A DNA stretch of 64,000 nt from an uncultured Bacteroidales bacterium (GCA_900544535.1 UQVH01000015.1:12861-76860); one strand, 5' to 3'. Counted from the stretch's first letter, positions 1-9,118 are shown. Numbers and translations: made by a program. Notes: generated from the letters alone by a model not told the origin.

Positions 1-18
1 CGGTTCCGAAGCACACAA

Positions 19-56
19 GTGGCCGCCCTTTGGGTTAAAGGGCGGCCACAATTTTT
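19..56 (+). terminator. Rho-independent terminator, plus strand
   Basis: A perfect 13-bp stem (19-31 with 37-49), 5-nt loop GGGTT, followed by AATTTTT. It would end transcription of a plus-strand gene lying left of the window. The minus-strand TPR gene ends at 114 and converges on it. On the minus strand the hairpin lacks a following T-run, so its use there is uncertain. Confidence 0.8.
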
Positions 57-113
57 CAGACCGGAAGTGTCCGGGTTGTAAAATGGGAGAAAAGAGTCTT
101 TTTAACAGTTGTT

Positions 114-1712
114 TTAACGTCCGAAGATTGAGGCGTATTGCTTCAGAAGCGAGTCGAAACGGACCTCATTGCGGAGTGGACCGACGTTGACGTCGGCCTC
201 GTTGTTAACAGTCCACTTGTAGTAGTTGGCATAGCCTTTTTCAAGCGACGCGGCCATACATTTGAGGGCTTTTTCTTTGTTGCCTGCCTGGGCGTAGTAG
301 CAGGCTGCGAGGTAGTTGACTTCGCCGTCGTAGTCGTCGGCTGTGGCGAGGACGCGCTCAATCCAGCGGTCGGCTTCTTCCTTGCGGTCGAGCTGGAGGA
401 GGGCGAATCCGCGGTATGACTTGATCTGGTCGTGGTCGAAGTCCATGTCGAGGACGCGCTCGAAGCTCATGTCGGCGTTTTTCTTCTGATTGCGGAAGTC
501 TTTGAGTACCCATCCGCGGATGATGGCGAGATAGGGGTCTTCGGGAGCGTTCATGGTGGCTTCGCTGAGGCATACGGAGGCATCGGCGCTGTTGCCGAGG
601 CGCAGCTGGGCGAGGGCTTTGGCTATGAGGGCCTCGTTGGAGTTTGGATCTTTCTCAAGGGCGCTTTCGGCACATGCGAGGGCACTGTCGTAGTCGCCCA
701 GGGCGCGCTGGATCTGCGATTTGATCACGTAGTAGCGCTCGTTGTCGCGGGTGGCGCTGATGGCGTAGTCGATGTTGAGCAGGGCGGTGTCGAATTTGCC
801 GAGAGCGTAGTAGCACTCTGCGAGGGCGGCATTGAGACCGGGGTAGGAGTCGAGATTTTCGTTGATGATGCGGTCGTAGTCGGCGATGGCCGAAAGGTAG
901 TTGCAGTGGCCCTGTGCGATCATGGCGCGGATGAAGTAGTACATGCCGTTGCGAGGGGCCTGGCGGATGGCGCCGGAGAGTCCGGCGATGACCACGGGGT
1001 AGTTTGTCTTGGAGATCTCGACGAGTTCGCGCAGGGCGCGGGGGGTGTTTTCCTGATCGGTGGAGATGGCGACGATGTAGTCGTCGACGGCTCCCTGGTC
1101 ATTGCCCGCGAGGGTGCGGACAGATGCGCGACGCAGGTAGACCTGGCTGTTGGAGGGGGAGAGTTCCACAGCTTTGTCACAGAGCTCGTTGGACAGACCG
1201 AGGTTGTTTTCTTTTACCGCCACGCGGGCGAGTCCGAAGAGTGCTTCCTGACTGCGCGGGTTGATCTGCTGGAGCTGGCGGAAGTCGGCTTTCGCTTCGG
1301 CGTAGCGGCCGAGTTCATAGAGGGCCGTGGCGCGCTGGTAGAGGGCGACGTAGTTCTGCGGGTCGAGCGAGAGCTGGGAGTTGAGGTCACCGACGGCCTG
1401 CTCGTAGCGGTGGAGCATCATGTTGATGTTGGCTCTGAGCTGGATGGCCTGGAGGCGTGTGTCGGGATCGTCGGCCGACATGTATTTAAGAGCGTTGTTG
1501 ATGTCGTCGAGGGCCTTGATATAGTCGTTTTGCAGATAATACTCGTTGGCGCGGCGGAAGAGGGTTTCGGCGTCGTGCGGGTCTTCGTCGAGAAGGGCTC
1601 CGTAGGCTTTCATGAGGGCCTCTTTCATCGGGTTGGGGGCATCGGCCGAGGCTGTGAAGCTGATCGGTCCGGCACACAGGAGAAGCGTGATTGCGATTTT
1701 TCTTAGATTCAT
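114..1712 (-). CDS. Secreted/periplasmic tetratricopeptide-repeat protein
   Basis: 532 aa from the ATG at 1712. An open frame continues upstream to 2258, but that part is antisense-like Arg/Pro/His-rich sequence overlapping rsmE and is not protein-like, whereas the chosen start gives a clean signal peptide (MNLRKIAITLLLCAGPISF, then TASADA). The rest is a series of TPR helical hairpins with A-x-x-x-Y/F-x-x-A patterns, such as YALGKFDTALLNIDYAI and LGDYDSALACAESALEKDP. TPR arrays mediate protein-protein contacts, and the signal peptide places this one in the periplasm or on the outer membrane. It follows rsmE after an 80-bp gap. The partner is unknown. Confidence 0.85.
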   Translation of the reverse strand: MNLRKIAITLLLCAGPISFTASADAPNPMKEALMKAYGALLDEDPHDAETLFRRANEYYLQNDYIKALDDINNALKYMSADDPDTRLQAIQLRANINMMLHRYEQAVGDLNSQLSLDPQNYVALYQRATALYELGRYAEAKADFRQLQQINPRSQEALFGLARVAVKENNLGLSNELCDKAVELSPSNSQVYLRRASVRTLAGNDQGAVDDYIVAISTDQENTPRALRELVEISKTNYPVVIAGLSGAIRQAPRNGMYYFIRAMIAQGHCNYLSAIADYDRIINENLDSYPGLNAALAECYYALGKFDTALLNIDYAISATRDNERYYVIKSQIQRALGDYDSALACAESALEKDPNSNEALIAKALAQLRLGNSADASVCLSEATMNAPEDPYLAIIRGWVLKDFRNQKKNADMSFERVLDMDFDHDQIKSYRGFALLQLDRKEEADRWIERVLATADDYDGEVNYLAACYYAQAGNKEKALKCMAASLEKGYANYYKWTVNNEADVNVGPLRNEVRFDSLLKQYASIFGR

Positions 1713-1792
1713 TGCAGAATTGGAATGATTGTGGCTTGTCGGGCTCTTAGATATAAATATAAATAGGTGGTGCGGGCGCCGACACTGATTTT

Positions 1793-2524
1793 TTATGTTG
1801 TGATTGTGATGTCGTTTCGGGCAGCGTCGTCGAGGATGTGGCAGGCCGAGAGGGCGTATAGGGCCGCGGTTTCGGTGCGCAGGCGGTTGTTGCCGAGGGT
1901 GACGGGGCGGAAGCCTGAGTCGAGGGCGAGGCGGATCTCCGGCGGGGAGAAGTCGCCTTCGGGACCGATGAGGATGAGGGTGTCGGTGCCGGGGCGGTAG
2001 GTCTGGGCGAAGTCGACACGCGGAATCGAGGGATCGCAGTAGGCCATCATGCGCTGTGCGTCGGGCATCATTGCCGCCACCTCGCGCAGGGGTGTCATCG
2101 GCAGAATTTCCGGCAGCGTGGCTTTGAGCGACTGTTTCATGGCGGCGACGGCGATTTTTTCGAGACGTTCGGTCTTGATCTCGCGCCGTTCGCTGCGGTC
2201 GCACAGCAGGGGGATGATGGTATTGACCCCTACTTCGGTCATCTTCTCGACAAGCCATTCCATCCGGTCCATGTGTTTGGTCGGGGCGACGGCCACTGCG
2301 AGCCGCTGACTCCAGGGGAGAGGCTGCGGGCTCACCGAAAGGACTTCGACGGCGGCATGCTTGGGGTGGGCGTCGGCAAGGCGGCAGAGATAGACGTTGC
2401 CGCGGCCGTCGATCACCTGGAGCCGGTCGCCTTCCTGCATCCGCAGGACTCTGACGGCGTGTCGGGAGTCGCTTTCGGGGAGTTCGGGAGAGCTGGCTAT
2501 GTCGGGAGCGAAAAACTGTATCAT
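1793..2524 (-). CDS. rsmE: 16S rRNA (uracil-1498-N3)-methyltransferase RsmE
   Basis: 243 aa, the usual family length. RsmE methylates U1498 of 16S rRNA in the assembled 30S subunit using S-adenosylmethionine. The SPOUT trefoil-knot signatures are visible near the C-terminus: LILIGPEGDFSPPE around residues 190-203 and LGNNRLRTETAALYAL around 215-230. The N-terminal part (HAVRVLRMQEGDRLQVIDGRG) is the PUA-like RNA-binding domain. The gene lies 27 bp downstream of the permease gene on the same strand and may be co-transcribed with it. Confidence 0.96.
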   Translation of the reverse strand: MIQFFAPDIASSPELPESDSRHAVRVLRMQEGDRLQVIDGRGNVYLCRLADAHPKHAAVEVLSVSPQPLPWSQRLAVAVAPTKHMDRMEWLVEKMTEVGVNTIIPLLCDRSERREIKTERLEKIAVAAMKQSLKATLPEILPMTPLREVAAMMPDAQRMMAYCDPSIPRVDFAQTYRPGTDTLILIGPEGDFSPPEIRLALDSGFRPVTLGNNRLRTETAALYALSACHILDDAARNDITITT

Positions 2525-2551
2525 CGTTCGGTCAGTCGGTCATTTGGGAGG

Positions 2552-3883
2552 TTAGTCGTTGATCATGCCGTCGGCTCCTGAATTGCTGTCGGCGGTGACG
2601 GTCTTCTCCATCTGCGGAGTGGCTTTGCGGCTGTCATCCCTGAAAATGAGCATGAAGAGCACGGCCACCACGAGGGCGTAGCCGGCGAAGATCATCCATG
2701 AGGTCACCCACCCGCTGTGCTGCGCTTCGGGTGTGATCTGCGAGAAGACGAAGTGGTTGACGACTCCCTGGGCGCAGAGGGTGCCGATGGTGGCGCCGAG
2801 GCCGTTGGTCATCATCATGAACAGCCCCTGAGCGCTCGAACGCAGGTCGCTGGTGGTTTCCTTGTCGACATAGAGACCGCCGGAGACGTTGAAGAAGTCA
2901 AAGGCGACGCCGTAGACTATGCAGGAGAGGATCAGCAGCGAAAGTCCGCCGCCAGTATTGCCGAGTCCGAAGAAGCCGAAGCGCAGAACCCAGGCGAACA
3001 TTGACATGAGCATTACTCCCTTGATGCCGAAGCGTTTGAGGCAGAAGGGAATCAGCAGTATGCACAGAGTCTCGCTGACCTGCGAGAGAGAGATGAGGGC
3101 ATTGGCGTTGTGTGCGCCCCAAGTATCGGCAAATTCGGCAAGGTTTTCAAACGAGGTGATGAACGTGTTGCCGTAAGAGTTTGTGATCTGGAGCGAGACA
3201 CCGAGCAACATGCTGAAAATGAAAAATATCGCCATGCGTTTCTGCTTGAAGAGGCGGAAAGCCTTGAGGCCCAGAGCGTCGGAGATAGAGTTTTTCGCCC
3301 CTTTTTTCACCGGGCAGGCGGGCATGGTCAGCGCGTAGGCGGCGAGGATGAAACTCAACACGGCAGAGGTGATGAGCTGGTAGGCGTTGGTCTGGAACTG
3401 GGTGAAGTTTACGAAGAGCATCGAGCAGATGAAGCCCACGGTGCCGAAGACGCGGATCGGTGGAAAGTGCTTGATCGTGTCGAGTCCTGCGCCGGTCAGG
3501 GCGTTGAACGCCACGGAATTGCCAAGTCCGATGGTCGGCATGAAGAATGCGACCGAGAGGGTGTAGAGAGCGAACAGCGGACCGAATTCCACCTGGGAGG
3601 TTGTCAGACAGTAGACTCCGGCGGCCCCCATGAAAGCACCGGCAAGGATGTGGCAGAGACTGAGCATCTTCTGTGCCTGAATCCAGCGGTCGGCCAGGAT
3701 GCCGATGATGGCGGGCATGAAAAGTGACACAATGCCCTGGACGGTGTAGAACCATCCGATCTGGGTTGCCAGACCGATTCGTGCCAGATAGTTGCCTAAT
3801 GAGATCAGGTAGGCGCCCCAGACTCCGAATTCCAGAAAATTCATGAGCGCTAGTTTTACTTGTAGGGATCTTGCTGTTGCCAT
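2552..3883 (-). CDS. nupG: Nucleoside permease, MFS (NupG/XapB-like)
   Basis: 443 aa with about 12 hydrophobic segments. The N-terminus (LKLALMNFLEFGVWGAYL-like, then GNYLARIGL and GWFYTVQGIVSLFMPAIIGILADR) is characteristic of the nucleoside:proton symporter branch of the major facilitator superfamily that is common in Bacteroidales. It would import nucleosides across the inner membrane by proton symport. The C-terminus is a short hydrophilic tail. No adjacent nucleoside hydrolase or phosphorylase is present, so the exact substrate is inferred from the family only. Confidence 0.88.
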   Translation of the reverse strand: MATARSLQVKLALMNFLEFGVWGAYLISLGNYLARIGLATQIGWFYTVQGIVSLFMPAIIGILADRWIQAQKMLSLCHILAGAFMGAAGVYCLTTSQVEFGPLFALYTLSVAFFMPTIGLGNSVAFNALTGAGLDTIKHFPPIRVFGTVGFICSMLFVNFTQFQTNAYQLITSAVLSFILAAYALTMPACPVKKGAKNSISDALGLKAFRLFKQKRMAIFFIFSMLLGVSLQITNSYGNTFITSFENLAEFADTWGAHNANALISLSQVSETLCILLIPFCLKRFGIKGVMLMSMFAWVLRFGFFGLGNTGGGLSLLILSCIVYGVAFDFFNVSGGLYVDKETTSDLRSSAQGLFMMMTNGLGATIGTLCAQGVVNHFVFSQITPEAQHSGWVTSWMIFAGYALVVAVLFMLIFRDDSRKATPQMEKTVTADSNSGADGMIND

Positions 3884-3955
3884 ATCCTTCGGGTTTTAGA
3901 TTCTGTTTCTTAGTAACTCCGGGGAGTCGCTTATAGTTGCATGGATTAGAGTTTT

Positions 3956-4573
3956 TTAGGCTTCGCCACGTTTTCGTTTAAGGATTTCGGACACGCGGGC
4001 GGCTTCCTCGTATTCCTCCCGGTCGATCAGGCGTGCGAGGGTCTTTTCAAGTTCCTCGATGGTATAGTTTTCCAATTTAGGTTCCGACCGGCTGTCGTCA
4101 TCCGCTCCTTCTGCGGACGAGGCGCCGTCGTCGGGTGCTTCTTCCGTGATTTCCATCTCGAATCCTGTTTCGGAGAGGATGGCTTGAGTGGTGTAGATCG
4201 GTGCGCCTGTCCGCATCGCTATCGCTATGGCGTCGCTCGTGCGCGAGTCGATTGAAATTGTTCGTTCTCCGTCTGAAAACGTCAGTTCGGAAGAGAAAAT
4301 ACCGTCTTCGAACTTGTAGATGAAAACTTCGGTCAGCTTTACACCGAAAGCGTGGGCGAAGCTCACGAAAAGATCGTGGGTCATGGGGCGCGGAGGCGTT
4401 ATGCTTTCCATTTTCAGCGCTATCGACTGCGCTTCGGCGGCGCCGATCACCACAGGGATGCGTATCGGTCCCCCGACCTGTGCGAGTATCAGCGCATAGG
4501 CTCCGGTCTGAATCTGGCTATATGATAGGCCCATCACTTTGAGCCTGACCCTGTTTTCGTCGTTTTCTGACAT
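3956..4573 (-). CDS. Bifunctional nuclease (BFN/DUF151) with C-terminal UVR motif
   Basis: 205 aa. Residues 1-140 match the bifunctional nuclease domain, with the conserved blocks VVIGAAEAQSIA, RPMTHDLF and SIDSRTSDAIAIAMRTGAPIY. An acidic linker (about 145-170) leads to a UvrB/UvrC-type motif (YTIEELEKTLARLIDREEYEEAARVSEILK) at 172-201. Plant and bacterial BFN proteins have RNase/DNase activity; the UVR motif normally mediates contacts with Uvr or Clp proteins. This two-domain form is frequent in Bacteroidetes. It lies 39 bp after mnmA and is probably co-transcribed. Its cellular role is not established. Confidence 0.88.
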   Translation of the reverse strand: MSENDENRVRLKVMGLSYSQIQTGAYALILAQVGGPIRIPVVIGAAEAQSIALKMESITPPRPMTHDLFVSFAHAFGVKLTEVFIYKFEDGIFSSELTFSDGERTISIDSRTSDAIAIAMRTGAPIYTTQAILSETGFEMEITEEAPDDGASSAEGADDDSRSEPKLENYTIEELEKTLARLIDREEYEEAARVSEILKRKRGEA

Positions 4574-4612
4574 TGTTCTCGTTTATAGATGGCGTTCTGT
4601 GACGGTTGTTTA

Positions 4613-5689
4613 TCAGGATATGTTGCGTCCGGTGATCACTCCGCTGCCGTAGCAGAGGCGCGCGTCGCGGTCGTAGATGACTCCGAACTGTCCGGGGGCT
4701 ATACCCTGTACGGGTACATCGGAGTTTATTACGTATTCTCCCTCGCCGATCCGGCTCAGACGGGCCGGCAGGAAGTCGGGTGTATGGCGGTTTTTGAATC
4801 TGATCTCGACATCGTTGCAGCTGTCGGGCCACGGGTCGCGGGTGATCCAGTGCATTTCGTCGAGATGGATCAGGCGTCCGTATTGTTTTTCGGTGTCGTA
4901 GCCCTGCGAGACATAGACCACGTTGTCGTGGACGTTTTTCTTCACCACATACCACGGTCCGCCGCTGAGTCCAAGGCCCTTGCGTTGTCCGATGGTGTGG
5001 AACCAGAAACCTCGGTGCTCGCCGAGCTTGCGTCCGGTCTCGATCTCGATGATCGGTCCGGGACGTTCGCCGAGGTGGCGGCGTATGAAGTCGTTGTAGT
5101 TTATCTTGCCTAAAAAGCAGATCCCCTGACTGTCGCGGCGGAAAGCGTTGGGGAGTTGTGTGGTGACGGCTATCTCTCTTACGCGGCTTTTCGGGAGGTC
5201 GCCTATCGGGAATATCAGATGGCTCAGCTGCGGATAGGATATGCGGCATAGGAAGTCGGTCTGATCCTTGACGGCATCGACTCCCGTACCGAGCCACACA
5301 AGGCCGTCGATCTCGTGTGTGGTGGCATAGTGACCTGTGGCTGTCTTGTCGAATTCATGGCCCCAGCGCTCCTCGAAAAATCCGAATTTGATCATCTTGT
5401 TGCACATGATGTCGGGGTTCGGGGTCAGTCCGGAGCGCACGGTCCGGAGCGCGTATTCCATCACGTTGTCCCAATACTCCTGATGGAGCGAGACGACGTC
5501 GAAGGGAAGTCCGTAACGGCGTGCTATGAACGTGCACATCTCTATGTCTTCTTCGGCCGAGCAGTCGCCTTCGCCGTTGTCAAGTCCGATCCTTATATAG
5601 AAGAGATGCAGGTCGTGACCTTCCTCCACCAGACGGTGGACGGCCACGGCGCTGTCAACGCCTCCCGATATCAGTACGGCTATTTTCAT
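4613..5689 (-). CDS. mnmA: tRNA-specific 2-thiouridylase MnmA
   Basis: 358 aa. MnmA activates uridine 34 of tRNA Lys, Glu and Gln with ATP and inserts sulfur to form 2-thiouridine. The PP-loop ATP-binding motif SGGVDSAVA is at residues 8-16. The catalytic cysteine pair lies in TPNPDIMCNKMIKFG (near residue 100) and DSQGICFLGK (near 200). The signature FHTIGQRKGLGLSGG follows. The C-terminal beta-barrel is present and the length is full. It stands upstream of the BFN gene on the minus strand. Confidence 0.97.
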   Translation of the reverse strand: MKIAVLISGGVDSAVAVHRLVEEGHDLHLFYIRIGLDNGEGDCSAEEDIEMCTFIARRYGLPFDVVSLHQEYWDNVMEYALRTVRSGLTPNPDIMCNKMIKFGFFEERWGHEFDKTATGHYATTHEIDGLVWLGTGVDAVKDQTDFLCRISYPQLSHLIFPIGDLPKSRVREIAVTTQLPNAFRRDSQGICFLGKINYNDFIRRHLGERPGPIIEIETGRKLGEHRGFWFHTIGQRKGLGLSGGPWYVVKKNVHDNVVYVSQGYDTEKQYGRLIHLDEMHWITRDPWPDSCNDVEIRFKNRHTPDFLPARLSRIGEGEYVINSDVPVQGIAPGQFGVIYDRDARLCYGSGVITGRNIS

Positions 5690-5733
5690 GTGCGGTCTTT
5701 CTTTGTTTCTTGCTGATTTCGTTCTTTGGGCTT

Positions 5734-6243
5734 TCAGACTTCCTCCATCTCCTCTTCTTCCGATTTGCCTTTGAGGGTGATGATGTAGAGCGAGATGAAG
5801 TAGTCGAGCGAGATCTTGCCGGGTCCGGCTATGAGCAGGTAGAAGTATATTCCGATGAACATGATCGGCAGGTAGCCGGGGTCCGTACTGTCCAGGCCGT
5901 AGACCGGGAGGAAGGGAACCATGTCATGCAGGATATAATATTCGGCGGCTATCATCGCACAGATCGGCGGTACGGTGCTCAGTCGGGTCATGAAGCCGGC
6001 CATGATCAGCAGCGAGCAAACCAGTTCGATGGTGATCATGATGATCAGCGAGCATTCCGGCGACATGTTCATGACGGTCGGGAACGAGTGGCAGAGCACA
6101 CTGTAATTGACCAGATGGCGTATGCCGAATTGCAGGAGCATCATCCCGACGAATAGGCGGATGAACAGCCGCGCGAGATTCGAATATGTGTAGCCGGAAA
6201 GCTTTACGAAGCAATTGGCCGGCCATGAGTTATACCAGCTCAT
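5734..6243 (-). CDS. DoxX family inner-membrane protein
   Basis: 169 aa with four predicted transmembrane helices (about residues 22-42, 65-85, 90-110 and 125-150). The sequence LARLFIRLFVGMMLLQFGIRHL is typical of the first DoxX helix. The C-terminus ends in an acidic run (EEEEMEE). DoxX proteins are small quinol-oxidase-subunit-like membrane proteins of mostly unknown role, linked in some bacteria to thiol stress. The gene lies 12 bp downstream of the DUF5106 thioredoxin-like gene, so the two probably form an operon; the thiol-related partner fits this loosely. Confidence 0.8.
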   Translation of the reverse strand: MSWYNSWPANCFVKLSGYTYSNLARLFIRLFVGMMLLQFGIRHLVNYSVLCHSFPTVMNMSPECSLIIMITIELVCSLLIMAGFMTRLSTVPPICAMIAAEYYILHDMVPFLPVYGLDSTDPGYLPIMFIGIYFYLLIAGPGKISLDYFISLYIITLKGKSEEEEMEEV

Positions 6244-6255
6244 ATCTTTTGGCTC

Positions 6256-7143
6256 TTAGCGTTTCTTTAACTGACGGGCGACGTCGAGCACCTGGTCGAT
6301 GTTCAGATGTTTGAAGCGCACGTTATGGTTTTTGTCTACGATATAGAAATCCGGAGTCCCGTTGCGGAGATCTATGTTCAGATCGGCATCGGGATTCGCT
6401 CCGACTGTCCAGCTCGAGGGATAGGAGCTGACAGCCTGTTTCCATTCCTCAGTGGGTTCCGTAAGGGAGATCGCTACGATTTTTGCTTTCCCCTCGTTGA
6501 TCAGTTCTGTCATCGAGATGTCGGCGTCGAGGCGGATGCGGGCCAGATTGCAGTCGTCGCAGTCGGGGTCATTGAAAAACACTACCAGGACCTGTGTCGA
6601 GTCGTTGTCGAGATTGCGTTTTTCACCCTCACGGGTCGTATAGGGAAGAGAGCCGATGCGTTTGCCGGTGAGTGAATTTCGTAATATGTTGGCCTGATGG
6701 GCGAAGCGGGCCTTCGAGGCCTTGTCGATTCGTTTGTTGGCGGCGACGGCTTCTGCGAATGGCAGATAGAGTTCGTCGATCCATACCTCGGCGGTATCGC
6801 CATACAGGAGGTTTTCGGCGCATTCAGCCATAAACAGCTGGTCGGCAGCCTGTTTTTCAAGCTTTTTGTTGAAGCGGTTGACCGAGGCAATGGCCGAATC
6901 CGGCGTGGCGTTGCGCAGGATCGAGATATACACCTTGAACTCGTTGGCCATCTTCTGTTTGGCTGAAAATGCTTTTTTCAGTTCGCAGAAATCCCAGAAG
7001 TGACGGGCCATATAGTCGCAGCGCCGCTGGAAATGCTTGATCGAGTCAGGCACTATGGGATATTGGAAATATGTGTCTGCCTTGGCTCCGGAACTTACGC
7101 CGATAAAGAGCAAAAGACAGAAAATCAATTGTTTGACCTTCAT
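6256..7143 (-). CDS. DUF5106-type secreted thioredoxin-like protein
   Basis: 295 aa with a signal peptide (KQLIFCLLLFIGVSSGAKA). Residues 25-150 form an all-helical DUF5106-like region (HFWDFCELKKAF). The C-terminal part (about 165-295) is a thioredoxin fold with the redox motif DPDCDDCNLARIR, i.e. C-D-D-C, and a late GTPDFYIVDKN strand with the cis-Pro expected of thioredoxins. It probably acts as a periplasmic thiol oxidoreductase. Its promoter is at 7175-7182, and the DoxX gene follows 12 bp downstream. The substrate is unknown. Confidence 0.82.
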   Translation of the reverse strand: MKVKQLIFCLLLFIGVSSGAKADTYFQYPIVPDSIKHFQRRCDYMARHFWDFCELKKAFSAKQKMANEFKVYISILRNATPDSAIASVNRFNKKLEKQAADQLFMAECAENLLYGDTAEVWIDELYLPFAEAVAANKRIDKASKARFAHQANILRNSLTGKRIGSLPYTTREGEKRNLDNDSTQVLVVFFNDPDCDDCNLARIRLDADISMTELINEGKAKIVAISLTEPTEEWKQAVSSYPSSWTVGANPDADLNIDLRNGTPDFYIVDKNHNVRFKHLNIDQVLDVARQLKKR

Positions 7144-7174
7144 TCGTTTTGGTAGATATATAATTTTGCAATCA

Positions 7175-7182
7175 CAAAGATA
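7175..7182 (-). promoter_or_regulatory. Bacteroidetes-type promoter -7 box for the DUF5106 gene
   Basis: Read on the minus strand the box is TATCTTTG, matching TAnnTTTG. A TTTC lies 19 nt upstream where TTTG is expected. It gives a predicted leader of about 26 nt before the ATG at 7143. Confidence 0.6.
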
Positions 7183-7241
7183 ACTAAAATCTCTTAAAAG
7201 CGAAAATATACTTCGTCACCCGTCTATTAATAAATGCTAAT

Positions 7242-7291
7242 AAAAAAATCAGCCCGCCTCCGCATTATCGCACTGATTTGGGGGGCGGGCT
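7242..7291 (-). terminator. Terminator downstream of the DXS-like gene
   Basis: On the minus strand an 8-bp GC-rich stem AGCCCGCC/GGCGGGCT (7284-7291 with 7251-7258, 25-nt loop) is followed by GATTTTTTTATT. It lies 28 nt beyond the stop of the 7319-9058 gene and separates it from the DUF5106 gene. Confidence 0.7.
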
Positions 7292-7318
7292 GTATTATCT
7301 TTGTGGGGTGAATGCGTT

Positions 7319-9058
7319 TCAGTCGTGCAGAAGGTCTGCGATCTGTCGGGGTGTCAGAGAGTTGGCCTGAAGTACTTCCGAAGCGTCGTAGCGGTCAAGG
7401 AATTCCTTTTTCAAGCCGAGAGTGATGACCTTGACATCCGAATCGCCTAAATAGGCGGCTACTTTCTGCCCGAATCCTCCGTCGATGATGCCGTCTTCGA
7501 GGGTTACGATTTTACGCAGTGATTTCAGCGAGTCGAGACACTCCGTGTCAAGATGCGAGAGGTTGCGAGGATTGATCAGCACCGGATTCTTACCTTCGGA
7601 ACGCAGTAGCGATGCGGCCTCCGAAGCAATTCCGAAGAAGTCTCCGGCACCGATTATGCCGATCTCTTCTCCTTCGCTGACAACATCGTAGCAGAAGAAA
7701 TCGACGTCCACCGGACGGTCGCTGTGGACCACCGGTCCACCGGGAGTGCGCACAAGCACCGGATGATCGGTCTGTTCTATGGCCCAGTCAAGCATCGAGA
7801 GATATTCTTCGGCGCATGTCGGAGCGAGGAAGACGATTTCAGGGATGTTCGAGATCATAGGAATGTCGAAAAATCCGAGGTGGGTCATGTCAGGAATGCC
7901 CCAGACTCCACCCGCGAAGTCGACGAAGACCGCGGGCAGACGGTTGATTGCCACATCCTGCGATAGCTGGTCGTAGGAGCGCTGGATAAAGGTGGCCATG
8001 ACTCCGAATACCGGACGGCAGCCTCCTTTGGCAAGTCCGGCAGCCATGGCTACTGCTGCCTGTTCGCAGATCCCGACGTCGACAAACTGTCGGCCTGCGG
8101 CTTTACGTCGTTCCGGATCGAAGCCGATCGCGCCTGGAGTTCCGGCTGTCAGACCGACGATACGGCTGTCATCGTGCATACGGATGAGCAGATGACGCGC
8201 GAAAATGTCGGTATAGTCCTCGGCTGTGTCGTCTTGACGCGGAGCGCCGGTTTTCAGGTCGAAGGGGCCTGCATAGTGGAAGGATTCCTTGTCGGCTTCC
8301 GCCACGGGCAGTCCCGCGCCCTTCATGGTGTTGATGTGGACGAGAACTGCGTGATCTGCGTTGCGCGCGGCCTTGAAGGCTTCGATAAGCGAGTGGAGAT
8401 CGTTGCCTTCGCGGACATAGATATACTGGTAGCCGAGTGCGCGGAATATGTTGTCGGAAGCTGTGCCGTTGCTCTCACGCAGTTTCGCAAGATGATCGTA
8501 GAGAGCGCCGTGGTTCTCGGCGATCGACATCTGGTTGTCGTTGAGGATGACGATGAAGTTGCTGCCGAGCGTCGGGGCGAAGTCGAGGCCTTCGAGGGCT
8601 TCGCCTCCTCCTAAAGAAGCGTCGCCGATGAATGCGACCACATTTTCATGGCCCCCTTCAAGATCGCGCGATTTGGCGAGACCGGTGGCGAGAGCTATTG
8701 ACGTAGATGTGTGGCCTACTTCGAAAAGGTCATAGTTGCTCTCGCGCGGACAGGTATAGCCTGTGACGTCGTTGTAGTGATCCGGGTTGAAAAAAGCGTC
8801 CATTCGGCCTGTCAGCATCTTGTGGATGTAGGTCTGATGGCTTACATCGAATACCAGACGGTCTTTTGGCGCATCGAATACATAGTGAAGAGCCACTGTC
8901 GCCTCGACCACTCCGAGATTCGGACCTACATGGCCGCCGCGGGCCGAGAGTTTTTTCATTAGTATGGCTCTCAGTTCTGCGCTGAGGTCAGTCAGTTGGG
9001 TCAGGTCAAGTTTCTTGATGTCCTGAGGGGAATGGATGGCTGTGAGATCTATTTTCAT
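7319..9058 (-). CDS. Divergent DXS-like thiamine-diphosphate enzyme
   Basis: 579 aa, shorter than the usual ~620-640 of 1-deoxy-D-xylulose-5-phosphate synthase (DXS). Fold markers of DXS are present in order: RGGHVGPNLGVVE, FDVSHQTYIHKMLTGR, GHTSTSIALATGLA, GDASLGGGEALEG and NDNQMSIAENHGAL (ThDP/Mg site), DVGICEQAAVAMAAGLA with the cofactor-activating Glu, and MTHLGFFD. Several substrate-site positions differ from classical DXS: the DRAG arginine is replaced (DFAGG near residue 380), YPRG becomes TPGG (near 437), EQH becomes EQA, and about 45 residues after the NDN block are missing. It is either a DXS paralogue of altered specificity or the genome's only, unusual DXS. It is monocistronic, with a promoter at 9119-9126 and a terminator at 7242-7291. 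Confidence 0.8.
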   Translation of the reverse strand: MKIDLTAIHSPQDIKKLDLTQLTDLSAELRAILMKKLSARGGHVGPNLGVVEATVALHYVFDAPKDRLVFDVSHQTYIHKMLTGRMDAFFNPDHYNDVTGYTCPRESNYDLFEVGHTSTSIALATGLAKSRDLEGGHENVVAFIGDASLGGGEALEGLDFAPTLGSNFIVILNDNQMSIAENHGALYDHLAKLRESNGTASDNIFRALGYQYIYVREGNDLHSLIEAFKAARNADHAVLVHINTMKGAGLPVAEADKESFHYAGPFDLKTGAPRQDDTAEDYTDIFARHLLIRMHDDSRIVGLTAGTPGAIGFDPERRKAAGRQFVDVGICEQAAVAMAAGLAKGGCRPVFGVMATFIQRSYDQLSQDVAINRLPAVFVDFAGGVWGIPDMTHLGFFDIPMISNIPEIVFLAPTCAEEYLSMLDWAIEQTDHPVLVRTPGGPVVHSDRPVDVDFFCYDVVSEGEEIGIIGAGDFFGIASEAASLLRSEGKNPVLINPRNLSHLDTECLDSLKSLRKIVTLEDGIIDGGFGQKVAAYLGDSDVKVITLGLKKEFLDRYDASEVLQANSLTPRQIADLLHD

Positions 9059-9118
9059 GTAACTGATGATTATTGTTGTCTGAAGATTTGGGCTTGAGAG
9101 AGTTATAAAAACACATTA

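Noticed and set aside
432..1706. 424-codon plus-strand ORF opposite the TPR gene
   Set aside because: It is an antisense shadow with Val/Glu/Gly-rich composition caused by codon bias on the opposite strand.
1713..2258. N-terminal extension of the TPR gene to 2258
   Set aside because: The extension is Arg/Pro/His-rich sequence in the wrong frame over rsmE; the ATG at 1712 gives a signal peptide.
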